Positions 23,397 through 36,976 of a stretch of 64,000 nucleotides of DNA are shown in pieces. Each line of letters opens with the position of its first letter. Position 1 is the stretch's first letter. The position numbers and the translations under genes are program-made. The stretch comes from Ligustrum vulgare. Taxonomy: Eukaryota > Streptophyta > Magnoliopsida > Lamiales > Oleaceae. Below the pieces are notes generated by a model that was not told the DNA's origin, searched no databases, and saw nothing but the letters and a program-made list of their open reading frames with translations. The DNA is taken from positions 34,504,129 to 34,568,128 of the forward strand of contig OY743180.1 of NCBI GenBank assembly GCA_963555705.1, written 5' to 3'.

Positions 23397-26300
23397 TATA
23401 GCGACCCAGAATTTTTATGCAATAAATAATTATTTTAATATTTAGAAAATTGTGTCGCTACTATTTCACCAATTATTTTGAAGTTAACGCCGCGACGTGT
23501 TCGTCTAGCCAAGTCAAGAAATATCGAATTTGTTCGATTTTAAATTAAAATCCGAATTTCTAAAATTATGAATTATTTATTCAAAGTATTATTTTCAAAA
23601 TCATTTTGAATTCCAAATTTATTAAAATATCTCAATTTTCCTTATTCAAATTATTTCAAGTCAAAATACGTAATTCAATTTTTATCTCAAATTGTATTTA
23701 TTCTCAAATGTATTTTTCAATCCAAAATATATCTGTTTTAAATACGTTTACTAATCAAAATTATACCTAAATTCCACAATACAATATAGAAAACACATTA
23801 TCACCACATGGAGAGAAAAGACTGGAAAGTTTGGGAGAACGTGAGATAGGAATTAGGCTGATAAAACCTATACATATACAACCAATAATTCACTTCCAAT
23901 TCTAATATATTCCACTATACTTTACTTTAATTCCTAAATCAATACAATAATCCTAACCTATTGAAACACCATCATTGAAACCTGCTGTCAAGATTCCTCA
24001 CTCCACCTTTACAGCTCCATCTTCACTTTCCCAACGACTCTTTCCAAAAGCCAAACCTCACGCAGCCATTATCATCAATACCACCACCATTTTCAGTCGA
24101 CCAAGTTGGAGAAGAACCACCAACACTGCCCTCAACCTACACCCTCTGCTCAACCAAACAACCACCACCTAGTGTCAATTCAACAACAAACAACCAAACT
24201 GCAATTCCCAATCTTCATATCAAACCACTACCATCACCAAACAAAGTTTCAACAATTCTGCTGCTATCAAACAACCCTGAATGATTGTGAATCTTTATCA
24301 TCATCACTGACCAACCCCACAACCCTGCACCTTTTTCCTTTATCGCCGAAAGTCATCTTCCTCCTCCCCTTTTATAGTCCAGCCCACACTTCTCCCCTGC
24401 CTCTCCAATTCAACATCCATTTCACAACCCATCTTCATCATCTCATCACCAGCAGCTCCATTACCAACCTCCAATATCGATCACACAATAGCCACCATCA
24501 CAGTTCACTACCCTCAATCACCATCACACAACTCAGTCACACCTCCAAGAAATCAATTCACAGCCAATTCATAAAGCCATCGCCAACCATCTGCAGCAGC
24601 AACTACAACTCATAACCATTACTCAAACAAAGAAGCACCAATGGCAGTTTCACCGTATTCACCTAAGGACATCACAACAGTTATCAATTCAAAACCCACC
24701 ACTGCCAAATTTGCAACTAACCGAAACAGCAAGCCATCACTGTTTCATCACTGCAAAATCAACATCACCAGCCACCATCTACACTGCATCATCATCAACA
24801 ATCCATCACCACAGTTTATCACCGAACAACTAATTGGACCACCAGTCACCAACCTTCACAGTCACGACCTGAAACCCATAGCCGAATACACAAACCACAG
24901 GAAATCAATCATTTTCATCACGGCGGCCACCCAGCTTCATCACAACACCACCGCACAATTCCATCGCCTCCACTGCCTAGTCCATTTCCCAACTCCAAAT
25001 CTCCAACAATCAAACCCAAAACAAGAAATAAACCAAGCCCAAGACTTACCTTCGATCGCCGACTGAGTTACCGGCACGACCACCGGATTTCGCAGTTAAG
25101 ACCCAACTCCCAAATCGCGATCTAAGCCACGGTTCGTCACAGTTTCTCGCACCCAAGCCCTAAAATCAGAACCCTTGCTTTCGCCACTCACTACCGCCGC
25201 TCGACCGCGGTATTTCACCGACAAATCACCGGCAGTACTTCGCCGGATTCCACCCTGCGCAGCTCTCGTTTTCGTTTAGTGAGAGAGAGAGACAGCGTGA
25301 GTCGTGAGAGAGAGAAGAATGATCTGATATTTGATATATTATAAAAAAAACTGAGATATATATTAATTTTCAGAATCTGCAGTTTAGTCCCTGAAGTTTT
25401 AAAGCCTTTCAATTCAGTCCCTATATTTTAAAAATGTATTAATTCAGCCCTTTCAATTCTTTTAAAGTTATTTCAAATCAGTCCTTAAGTTTGAAATGTT
25501 TCAATTCAGCCATTTAGTTTTAAAATATATTATTTCAACCCTATTGTTTTGAGTTTCCGACTCAACTTTCAAAATATCCATTTTAATCCCTCAACTTTCA
25601 AAATATCTATTTTAGTCCCTGAACTTTCAAAAGTATTCATTTTAGTCACTCAACTTTCAAAACATCAATTTTAGTCCTCAAATTATAATTTATCATTTTG
25701 AACTATACATTCGATAGACTAAAGTGACTTATTGGCTAAGACGAAGCGTACGGAGAATTTAAAGAAATTGAAGTCATTCCCGCTCAACTTTGCACTCGTC
25801 GGATTTGAGGTAGACTCGCACTTATTAATTGATTTAAATTATGATTTCATATGAATGTCATGTGACTTGTGAAAGTCAATTTTTAAGAAAAGCAAGTATG
25901 TTTTTATGAAAGGTAAATATACCTTATGTTGTTATGAAAAATAAGTATGTTTTTATGAAAAGAAAATATACTTTATGTTTTTACGAAAAGTAAGTATACC
26001 CTATGCTTCACGAAAATGTTTTTTTGGATCATTGCTATGAAATCAATCTACCAAGATTGTTTTGGGTCCCATATGATAAGTTATGATATGTTAAGGGGAC
26101 CGGAGTTTTAGTAGCGCTACACATAAGAATTCTTGCCACCTAAGTTCGGTAACATTCTTGTGTCTCCATAAGTTTATGAGGATTTACCACCTAAGTTCGG
26201 TAAAATTCCTGTCTTTCCATATGTTTATGAGGATTTACCACCTAAGTTCGGTAAAATTCCTGTCGCATATGTTTATGAGGATTTCGATCCTATCTTATGT

Positions 26301-27169
26301 TATGATGCAATTGATCCCTATGAATTTCAGAAAATTATGCTTGGTATACTTACTACATAAGAATTCTTACCACCTAAGTTCGGTAAAATTCTTATGTTTA
26401 TGAGGATTTCGATTTTATCCTAGGTTATGATGAAAACTTACTGTTATTATGATTTTACTACATAAGAATTCTTACCACCTAAGTTCGGTAAAATTCTTAT
26501 GTTTATGAGGATTTCAATCCTATCTTATGTTATGCTTTCAAAAGAAATTATGCTTGGCATAATTAAAATGTTTTATAAGTATATGGTTTTCAAAGAACTG
26601 TTTTCAAAGAGATGTTTTCAAAGAGCATATGATTTGCAAAATATGTCCCGTGCTGTAATGCACAATATGAGTTTTATCAAGAGCAGTTTTATAAAGAAAC
26701 TCTATCAATGCCCGTTTTATAAAGAGCCGGGATTTATGTGTTTAATCATCTTATAAATTAAATTAATTTGCGATGAGTCTACTGAGTATTTCCCCCATGA
26801 AATACTCACCCTACTTTTAACAGTTTTGCAGATTTCGGAGACGGTGGCGAGCGATGAATGATGGTGGCAATAATCGTTAAACGGTTGAAAGTTTGACGTT
26901 AATGATTTCCGTATTTTCCAAACAATCGAATAATTTAGAGAAGTTCATTTATTTGAGAAATTATGATATTGGCAATTTCTTTACAATATTAATGGTTCTA
27001 TTTACTATTTCAAATGGTTTCATAAATGTTTTCAATTTTAGCGGCCATTACAGTTTATTTAATGTTGCCAAAAATGAATTTCAACTATTTCTTCCGCAAA
27101 AATATTATTCGAAAAATTTAGACAGAAAATGACGTAGTGAATCGGGTATACGGAACTCGGGGCGCTACA
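23397..27169 (+). repeat. 3' LTR of non-autonomous element
   Basis: 3773 bp, same length as the 5' LTR at a constant offset of 6388. The only difference I saw is C24600 against T18212. It contains the same C/A-rich section, minisatellite and hairpin repeats. It ends CGCTACA at 27169, followed by the duplicated AAACT and in-phase satellite. Confidence 0.93.
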
Positions 27170-27174
27170 AAACT
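27170..27174. repeat. Target-site duplication AAACT, right
   Basis: Second copy of the 5-bp duplication, followed directly by GCTTCTCTTACGAGC, the expected continuation of satellite subunit B. Confidence 0.95.
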
Positions 27175-27611
27175 GCTTCTCTTACGAGCAGCTGGGTTGC
27201 AGCCAGTCCAAGTGTCCATATTGAAAAGCATCCCGAAAAGATATGAATTCTACGTAAGCTGCTTCTGTAATCGTTAATAACAATCATTCTCAAGCAAATC
27301 TTAACAAATATTTAAAAGAAAATAATAGAACGCAATGCAATAATAAATATATAGCGAGATAAGAAGCTGAATTTCCATACACCACTCTTACTTCTACTCA
27401 TGAAATTTTAATAACCGCTCCTACCTATTGTTACTCTTACCCCTATTCGTTAAAATTTAGTGTCTACTTCGACTATTACCCGTACTCTTATAATAGTTAT
27501 TACTCGCTTCACTCCTTCTCAGACTCCTATTATCTCAAGTAATCTACATCAAAGATACAATAATAATAAATTCAATATTGAAGTCTAAATCGAACTCGAC
27601 ATAATAAACAT

Positions 27612-30600
27612 TTAACTAAAAGAAATACTTCCCTTATAAAAGAGGCTAGGTTGTCGGCATATCGAGTGTGTAGTGTCAAAACCGCTCCAAAAGAACAGTA
27701 TTCTACGAGCACGTCTTTTGCAATCAATACAAATAATCACTGGCAAGCAAGTCTTAAAAAATATTTTAAAGTGTACAAAAATAAACTGTGCAATAATAAA
27801 TATATAGCAATACAAAAACATGAAATTTTAAGAACCGTCCTACCTATTGGTACTCGGATTCGTTAAAATTTGGTGTCTACTTCGAATATTCCTCAACCTA
27901 TGAATTACCTACTCCTAGAACTACCCGTACTCGTGTAATAGTTATTACTCACTTCACTCCTACTCCGACTCCTATTAACTCAAGTAATCTACATCAAACG
28001 CACAATAATTATAAATTAAATATTGAAAACTAAATCGAGCTTCTAACTAAAAGATGTGCTTCCCTTGGAAGCGGCTAAGTTGTCCATATTCTCAGTGTAT
28101 AAAGTCGAAACCATTCCAAAAGATCAGTATTATACGACCACACCTTCTGTAATCAATACAAATAATCAATCATCGTCAAGAAAATCTTAAAAAGTATTTT
28201 AAAAATATACAAAAATAAATTGTACAATAATAAATCTATTGCAATACAAAAATATGAAATTTCATAAACTTCTCTTACTCCAAATAAAAAAATTTCAGTA
28301 AGTAATCCTCACAATTGTTACTCTTAATCCCATATTTGTTAAACTTTAGTTCCTATTTCCACTTACACTCGTACTGCGACATACCTATCCCAAGACCTTC
28401 CCCTATCCAAATAAAAGTTATCAACCTCTTCAACTGCTACTCTGACTCCTATTAACTCAGGAAATCTACTTCAAACGTACAGTAATAATGAATTCAAAAT
28501 TGAAAACAAAATCTAACAAGCCATAAGAATTTAAATAAATAAACTGCTTCTCTTACGAGCAGCTGGGTTGCAGCCAGTCCAAGTGTCCATATTGAAAAGC
28601 ATCCCGAAAAGATATGAATTCTACGTAAGCTGCTTCTGTAATCGTTAATAACAATCATTCTCAAGCAAATCTTAACAAATATTTAAAAGAAAATAATAGA
28701 ACGCAATGCAATAATAAATATATAGCGATATAAGAAGCTGAATTTCCATACACCACTCTTACTTCTACTCATGAAATTTTAATAACCGCTCCTACCTATT
28801 GTTACTCTTACCCCTATTCGTTAAAATTTAGTGTCTACTTCGACTATTACCCGTACTCTTATAATAGTTATTACTCGCTTCACTCCTTCTCAGACTCCTA
28901 TTATCTCAAGTAATCTACATCAAAGATACAACAATAATAAATTCAATATTGAAGTCTAAATCGAACTCGACATAATAACATTTAACTAAAAGAAATACTT
29001 CCCTTATAAAAGAGGCTAGGTTGTCGGCATATCGAGTGTGTAGTGTCAAAACCGCTCCAAAAGACCAGTATTCTACGAGCACGTCTTTTGCAATCAATAC
29101 AAATAATCACTGGCAAGCAAGTCTTAAAAAATATTTTAAAGTGTACAAAAATAAACCGTGAAATAATAAATATATAGCAATACAAAAACATGAAATTTTA
29201 AGAACCGTCCTACCTATTGTTACTCGGATTCGTTAAAATTTGGTGGCTACTTCGAATATTCCTCAACCTATGACTTACCTACTCCTAGAACTACCCGTAC
29301 TCGTGTAATAGTTATTACTCACTTCACTCCTACTCCGACTCCTATTAACTCAAGTAATCTACATCAAACGCACAATAATTATAAATTCAATATTGAAAAC
29401 TAAATCGAGCTTCTAACTAAAAGATGTGCTTCCCTTGGAAGCAGCTAAGTTGTCCATATTCGCAGTGTATAGAGTCGAAACCATTCCAACAGATCAGTAT
29501 TCTACGACCACACCTTCTGTAATCAATACAAATAATCAATCATCTTCAAGAAAATCTTAAAAAATATTTTAAAAGTATACAAAAATAAATTGTACAATAA
29601 TAAATCTATTGCAGTACAAAAATATGAAATTTCATAAACTTCTCTTACTCCAAATAAAAAAAATTCAGTAAGTATTCCTCACAATTGTTACTCTTAATCC
29701 CATATTTGTTAAACCTTAGTTCCTATTTCCACTTACACTCGTACTGCGACATACCTATCCCAAGACCTTCCCCTATCCAAATAAAAGTTATCAACCTCTT
29801 CAACTGCTACTCTGACCCCTATTAACTCAGGAAATCTACTTCAAACGTACAGTAATAATGAATTCAAAATTGAAAACAAAATCTAACAAGCCATAAGAAT
29901 TTAAATAAATAAACTGCTTCTCTTACGAGCAGCTGGGTTGCAGCCAGTCCAAGTGTCCATATTGAAAAGCATCCCGAAAAGATATGAATTCTACGTAAGC
30001 TGCTTCTGTAATCGTTAATAACAATCATTCTCAAGCAAATCTTAACAAATATTTAAAAGAAAATAATAGAACGCAATGCAATAATAAATATATAGCGATA
30101 TAAGAAGCTGAATTTCCATACACCACTCTTACTTCTACTCATGAAATTTTAATAACCGCTCCTACCTATTGTTACTCTTACCCCTATTCGTTAAAATTTA
30201 GTGTCTACTTCGACTATTACCCGTACTCTTATAATAGTTATTACTCGCTTCACTCCTTCTCAGACTCCTATTATCTCAAGTAATCTACATCAAAGATACA
30301 ATAATAATAAATTCAATATTGAAGTCTAAATCGAACTCGACATAATAAACATTTAACTAAAAGAAATACTTCCCTTATAAAAGAGGCTAGGTTGTCGGCA
30401 TATCGAGTGTGTAGTGTCAAAACCGCTCCAAAAGAACAGTATTCTACGAGCACGTCTTTTGCAATCAATACAAATAATCACTGGCAAGCAAGTCTTAAAA
30501 AATATTTTAAAGTGTACAAAAATAAACTGTGCAATAATAAATATATAGCAATACAAAAACATGAAATTTTAAGAACCGTCCTACCTATTGGTACTCGGAT

Positions 30601-33094
30601 TCGTTAAAATTTGGTGTCTACTTCGAATATTCCTCAACCTATGAATTACCTACTCCTAGAACTACCCGTACTCGTGTAATAGTTATTACTCACTTCACTC
30701 CTACTCCGACTCCTATTAACTCAAGTAATCTACATCAAACGCACAATAATTATAAATTCAATATTGAAAACTAAATCGAGCTTCTAACTAAAAGATGTGC
30801 TTCCCTTGGAAGCGGCTAAGTTGTCCATATTCTCAGTGTATAAAGTCGAAACCATTCCAAAAGATCAGTATTATACGACCACACCTTCTGTAATCAATAC
30901 AAATAATCAATCATCGTCAAGAAAATCTTAAAAAGTATTTTAAAAATATACAAAAATAAATTGTACAATAATAAATCTATTGCAATACAAAAATATGAAA
31001 TTTCATAAACTTCTCTTACTCCAAATAAAAAAATTTCAGTAAGTAATCCTCACAATTGTTACTCTTAATCCCATATTTGTTAAACTTTAGTTCCTATTTC
31101 CACTTACACTCGTACTGCGACATACCTATCCCAAGACCTTCCCCTATCCAAATAAAAGTTATCAACCTCTTCAACTGCTACTCTGACTCCTATTAACTCA
31201 GGAAATCTACTTCAAACGTACAGTAATAATGAATTCAAAATTGAAAACAAAATCTAACAAGCCATAAGAATTTAAATAAATAAACTGCTTCTCTTACGAG
31301 CAGCTGGGTTGCAGCCAGTCCAAGTGTCCATATTGAAAAGCATCCCGAAAAGATATGAATTCTACGTAAGCTGCTTCTGTAATCGTTAATAACAATCATT
31401 CTCAAGCAAATCTTAACAAATATTTAAAAGAAAATAATAGAACGCAATGCAATAATAAATATATAGCGATATAAGAAGCTGAATTTCCATACACCACTCT
31501 TACTTCTACTCATGAAATTTTAATAACCGCTCCTACCTATTGTTACTCTTACCCCTATTCGTTAAAATTTAGTGTCTACTTCGACTATTACCCGTACTCT
31601 TATAATAGTTATTACTCGCTTCACTCCTTCTCAGACTCCTATTATCTCAAGTAATCTACATCAAAGATACAACAATAATAAATTCAATATTGAAGTCTAA
31701 ATCGAACTCGACATAATAAACATTTAACTAAAAGAAATACTTCCCTTATAAAAGAGGCTAGGTTGTCGGCATATCGAGTGTGTAGTGTCAAAACCGCTCC
31801 AAAAGACCAGTATTCTACGAGCACGTCTTTTGCAATCAATACAAATAATCACTGGCAAGCAAGTCTTAAAAAATATTTTAAAGTGTACAAAAATAAACCG
31901 TGAAATAATAAATATATAGCAATACAAAAACATGAAATTTTAAGAACCGTCCTACCTATTGTTACTCGGATTCGTTAAAATTTGGTGTCTACTTCGAATA
32001 TTCCTCAACCTATGACTTACCTACTCCTAGAACTACCCGTACTCGTGTAATAGTTATTACTCACTTCACTCCTACTCCGACTCCTATTAACTCAAGTAAT
32101 CTACATCAAACGCACAATAATTATAAATTCAATATTGAAAACTAAATCGAGCTTCTAACTAAAAGATGTGCTTCCCTTGGAAGCAGCTAAGTTGTCCATA
32201 TTCGCAGTGTATAGAGTCGAAACCATTCCAACAGATCAGTATTCTACGACCACACCTTCTGTAATCAATACAAATAATCAATCATCGTCAAGAAAATCTT
32301 AAAAAATATTTTAAAAGTATACAAAAATAAATTGTACAATAATAAATCTATTGCAATACAAAAATATGAAATTTCATAAACTTCTCTTACTCCAAATAAA
32401 AAAAATTCAGTAAGTATTCCTCACAATTGTTACTCTTAATCCCATATTTGTTAAACCTTAGTTCCTATTTCCACTTACACTCGTACTGCGACATACCTAT
32501 CCCAAGACCTTCCCCTATCCAAATAAAAGTTATCAACCTCTTCAACTGCTACTCTGACCCCTATTAACTCAGGAAATCTACTTCAAACGTACAGTAATAA
32601 TGAATTCAAAATTGAAAACAAAATCTAACAAGCCATAAGAATTTAAATAAATAAACTGCTTCTCTTACGAGCAGCTGGGTTGCAGCCAGTCCAAGTGTCC
32701 ATATTGAAAAGCATCCCGAAAAGATATGAATTCTACGTAAGCTGCTTCTGTAATCGTTAATAACAATCATTCTCAAGCAAATCTTAACAAATATTTAAAA
32801 GAAAATAATAGAACGCAATGCAATAATAAATATATAGCGATATAAGAAGCTGAATTTCCATACACCACTCTTACTTCTACTCATGAAATTTTAATAACCG
32901 CTCCTACCTATTGTTACTCTTACCCCTATTCGTTAAAATTTAGTGTCTACTTCGACTATTACCCGTACTCTTATAATAGTTATTACTCGCTTCACTCCTT
33001 CTCAGACTCCTATTATCTCAAGTAATCTACATCAAAGATACAACAATAATAAATTCAATATTGAAGTCTAAATCGAACTCGACATAATAAACAT
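27612..33094. repeat. 2741-bp dimeric higher-order repeat (two copies)
   Basis: Two monomer types alternate. Type 1 (C subunits at 27612 and 30353) has CCAAAAGAACAG, ATTGGTACTCGG and TATAAAGTCGAAACC with TATTATACGACC in the next A. Type 2 (28982 and 31724) has AAACCGTGAAATAATA, ATTCGCAGTGT and CTCTGACCCCTATT. The pair repeats with a 2741-2742 bp period. Type 2 recurs again at 34466 next to a third type (33095, 35837) with GTGCAATTATAAATA and ATCGTCGTC. Confidence 0.85.
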
Positions 33095-36000
33095 TTAACT
33101 AAAAGAAATACTTCCCTTATAAAAGAGGCTAGGTTGTCGGCATATCGAGTGTGTAGTGTCAAAACCGCTCCAAAAGACCAGTATTCTACGAGCACGTCTT
33201 TTGCAATCAATACAAATAATCACTGGCAAGCAAGTCTTAAAAAATATTTTAAAGTGTACAAAAATAAACTGTGCAATTATAAATATATAGCAATACAAAA
33301 ACATGAAATTTTAAGAACCGTCCTACCTATTGTTACTCGGATTCGTTAAAATTTGGTGTCTACTTCGAATATTCCTAAACCTATGACTTACCTACTCCTA
33401 GAACTACCCGTACTCGTGTAATAGTTATTACTCACTTCACTCCTACTCCGACTCCTATTAACTCAAGTAATCTACATCAAATGCACAATAATTATAAATT
33501 CAATATTGAAAACTAAATCGAACTTCTAACTAAAAGATGTGCTTCCCTTGGAAGCGGCTAAGTTGTCCATATTCTCAGTGTATAGAGTCGAAACCATTCC
33601 AAAAGATCAGTATTCTACGACCACACCTTCTGTAATCAATACAAATAATCAATCGTCGTCAAGAAAATCTTAAAAATTATTTTAAAAGTATACAAAAATA
33701 AATTGTACAATAATAAATCTATTGCAATACAAAAATATGAAATTTCATAAACTTCTCTTACTCCAAATAAAAAAATTTCAGTAAGTATTCCTCACAATTG
33801 TTACTCTTAATCCCATATTTGTTAAACTTTAGTTCCTATTTCCACTTACACTCGTACTGCGACATACCTATCCCAAGACCTTCCCCTATCCAAATAAAAG
33901 TTATCAACCTCTTCAACTGCTACTCTGACTCCTATTAACTCAGGAAATCTACTTCAAACGTACAGTAATAATGAATTCAAAATTGAAAACAAAATCTAAC
34001 AAGCCATAAGAATTTAAATAAATAAACTGCTTCTCTTACGAGCAGCTGGGTTGCAGCTAGTCCAAGTGTCCATATTGAAAAGCATCCCGAAAAGATATGA
34101 ATTCTACGTAAGCTGCTTCTGTAATCGTTAATAACAATCATTCTCAAGCAAATCTTAACAAATATTTAAAAGAAAATAATAGAACGCAATGCAATAATAA
34201 ATATATAGCGATATAAGAAGCTGAATTTCCATACACCACTCTTACTTCTACTCATGAAATTTTAATAACCGCTCCTACCTATTGTTACTCTTACCCCTAT
34301 TCGTTAAAATTTAGTGTCTACTTCGACTATTACCCGTACTCTTATAATAGTTATTACTCGCTTCACTCCTTCTCAGACTCCTATTATCTCAAGTAATCTA
34401 CATCAAAGATACAACAATAATAAATTCAATATTGAAGTCTAAATCGAACTCGACATAATAAACATTTAACTAAAAGAAATACTTCCCTTATAAAAGAGGC
34501 TAGGTTGTCGGCATATCGAGTGTGTAGTGTCAAAACCGCTCCAAAAGACCAGTATTCTACGAGCACGTCTTTTGCAATCAATACAAATAATCACTGGCAA
34601 GCAAGTCTTAAAAAATATTTTAAAGTGTACAAAAATAAACCGTGAAATAATAAATATATAGCAATACAAAAACATGAAATTTTAAGAACCGTCCTACCTA
34701 TTGTTACTCGGATTCGTTAAAATTTGGTGTCTACTTCGAATATTCCTCAACCTATGACTTACCTACTCCTAGAACTACCCGTACTCGTGTAATAGTTATT
34801 ACTCACTTCACTCCTACTCCGACTCCTATTAACTCAAGTAATCTACATCAAACGCACAATAATTATAAATTCAATATTGAAAACTAAATCGAGCTTCTAA
34901 CTAAAAGATGTGCTTCCCTTGGAAGCAGCTAAGTTGTCCATATTCGCAGTGTATAGAGTCGAAACCATTCCAACAGATCAGTATTCTACGACCACACCTT
35001 CTGTAATCAATACAAATAATCAATCATCGTCAAGAAAATCTTAAAAAATATTTTAAAAGTATACAAAAATAAATTGTACAATAATAAATCTATTGCAATA
35101 CAAAAATATGAAATTTCATAAACTTCTCTTACTCCAAATAAAAAAAATTCAGTAAGTATTCCTCACAATTGTTACTCTTAATCCCATATTTGTTAAACCT
35201 TAGTTCCTATTTCCACTTACACTCGTACTGCGACATACCTATCCCAAGACCTTCCCCTATCCAAATAAAAGTTATCAACCTCTTCAACTGCTACTCTGAC
35301 CCCTATTAACTCAGGAAATCTACTTCAAACGTACAGTAATAATGAATTCAAAATTGAAAACAAAATCTAACAAGCCATAAGAATTTAAATAAATAAACTG
35401 CTTCTCTTACGAGCAGCTGGGTTGCAGCCAGTCCAAGTGTCCATATTGAAAAGCATCCCGAAAAGATATGAATTCTACGTAAGCTGCTTCTGTAATCGTT
35501 AATAACAATCATTCTCAAGCAAATCTTAACAAATATTTAAAAGAAAATAATAGAACGCAATGCAATAATAAATATATAGCGATATAAGAAGCTGAATTTC
35601 CATACACCACTCTTACTTCTACTCATGAAATTTTAATAACCGCTCCTACCTATTGTTACTCTTACCCCTATTCGTTAAAATTTAGTGTCTACTTCGACTA
35701 TTACCCGTACTCTTATAATAGTTATTACTCGCTTCACTCCTTCTCAGACTCCTATTATCTCAAGTAATCTACATCAAAGATACAACAATAATAAATTCAA
35801 TATTGAAGTCTAAATCGAACTCGACATAATAAACATTTAACTAAAAGAAATACTTCCCTTATAAAAGAGGCTAGGTTGTCGGCATATCGAGTGTGTAGTG
35901 TCAAAACCGCTCCAAAAGACCAGTATTCTACGAGCACGTCTTTTGCAATCAATACAAATAATCACTGGCAAGCAAGTCTTAAAAAATATTTTAAAGTGTA

Positions 36001-36718
36001 CAAAAATAAACTGTGCAATTATAAATATATAGCAATACAAAAACATGAAATTTTAAGAACCGTCCTACCTATTGTTACTCGGATTCGTTAAAATTTGGTG
36101 TCTACTTCGAATATTCCTAAACCTATGACTTACCTACTCCTAGAACTACCCGTACTCGTGTAATAGTTATTACTCACTTCACTCCTACTCCGACTCCTAT
36201 TAACTCAAGTAATCTACATCAAATGCACAATAATTATAAATTCAATATTGAAAACTAAATCGAACTTCTAACTAAAAGATGTGCTTCCCTTGGAAGCGGC
36301 TAAGTTGTCCATATTCTCAGTGTATAGAGTCGAAACCATTCCAAAAGATCAGTATTCTACGACCACACCTTCTGTAATCAATACAAATAATCAATCGTCG
36401 TCAAGAAAATCTTAAAAATTATTTTAAAAGTATACAAAAATAAATTGTACAATAATAAATCTATTGCAATACAAAAATATGAAATTTCATAAACTTCTCT
36501 TACTCCAAATAAAAAAATTTCAGTAAGTATTCCTCACAATTGTTACTCTTAATCCCATATTTGTTAAACTTTAGTTCCTATTTCCACTTACACTCGTACT
36601 GCGACATACCTATCCCAAGACCTTCCCCTATCCAAATAAAAGTTATCAACCTCTTCAACTGCTACTCTGACTCCTATTAACTCAGGAAATCTACTTCAAA
36701 CGTACAGTAATAATGAAT

Positions 36719-36976
36719 TCAAAATTGAAAACAAAATCTAACAAGCCATAAGAATTTAAATAAATAAACTGCTTCTCTTACGAGCAGCTGGGTTGCAGCT
36801 AGTCCAAGTGTCCATATTGAAAAGCATCCCGAAAAGATATGAATTCTACGTAAGCTGCTTCTGTAATCGTTAATAACAATCATTCTCAAGCAAATCTTAA
36901 CAAAAAAAGAAAATAATAGAACGCAATGCAATAATAAATATATAGCGATATAAGAAGCTGAATTTCCATACACCAC
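36719..36976. repeat. Subunit B variant with 5-bp deletion, copy 1
   Basis: Subunit B reads CTTAACAAAAAAAGAAAA where other copies read CTTAACAAATATTTAAAAGA, shortening the monomer to 1366 bp. It also carries GCAGCTAGTCC and ACTTGTACTC. The deletion happens to open an 85-codon minus-strand frame, which I do not regard as a gene. Confidence 0.85.

Larger units (their letters stand above)
17009..27169 (+). mobile_element. Non-autonomous (LARD-like) LTR retrotransposon
   Basis: A 10161-bp element: 5' LTR 17009-20781, interior 20782-23396, 3' LTR 23397-27169, flanked by AAACT duplications. A 12-nt match to the initiator-Met tRNA 3' end follows the 5' LTR, and a purine tract precedes the 3' LTR. 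The interior is only 2615 bp and lacks any long frame. Its last 200 bp preserve a broken Ty3/gypsy pol C-terminus. LTR length far exceeds interior coding capacity, as in large retrotransposon derivatives. The LTRs differ at one base that I found (T18212 against C24600) and have no length difference, so insertion was very recent and must have used proteins supplied by another element (inference). Termini are TA...CA rather than TG...CA. Confidence 0.93.

Noticed and set aside
36719..36976. 85-codon minus frame, also at 54537-54794
   Set aside because: Opened by a 5-bp deletion in satellite subunit B; both copies derive from one variant monomer.
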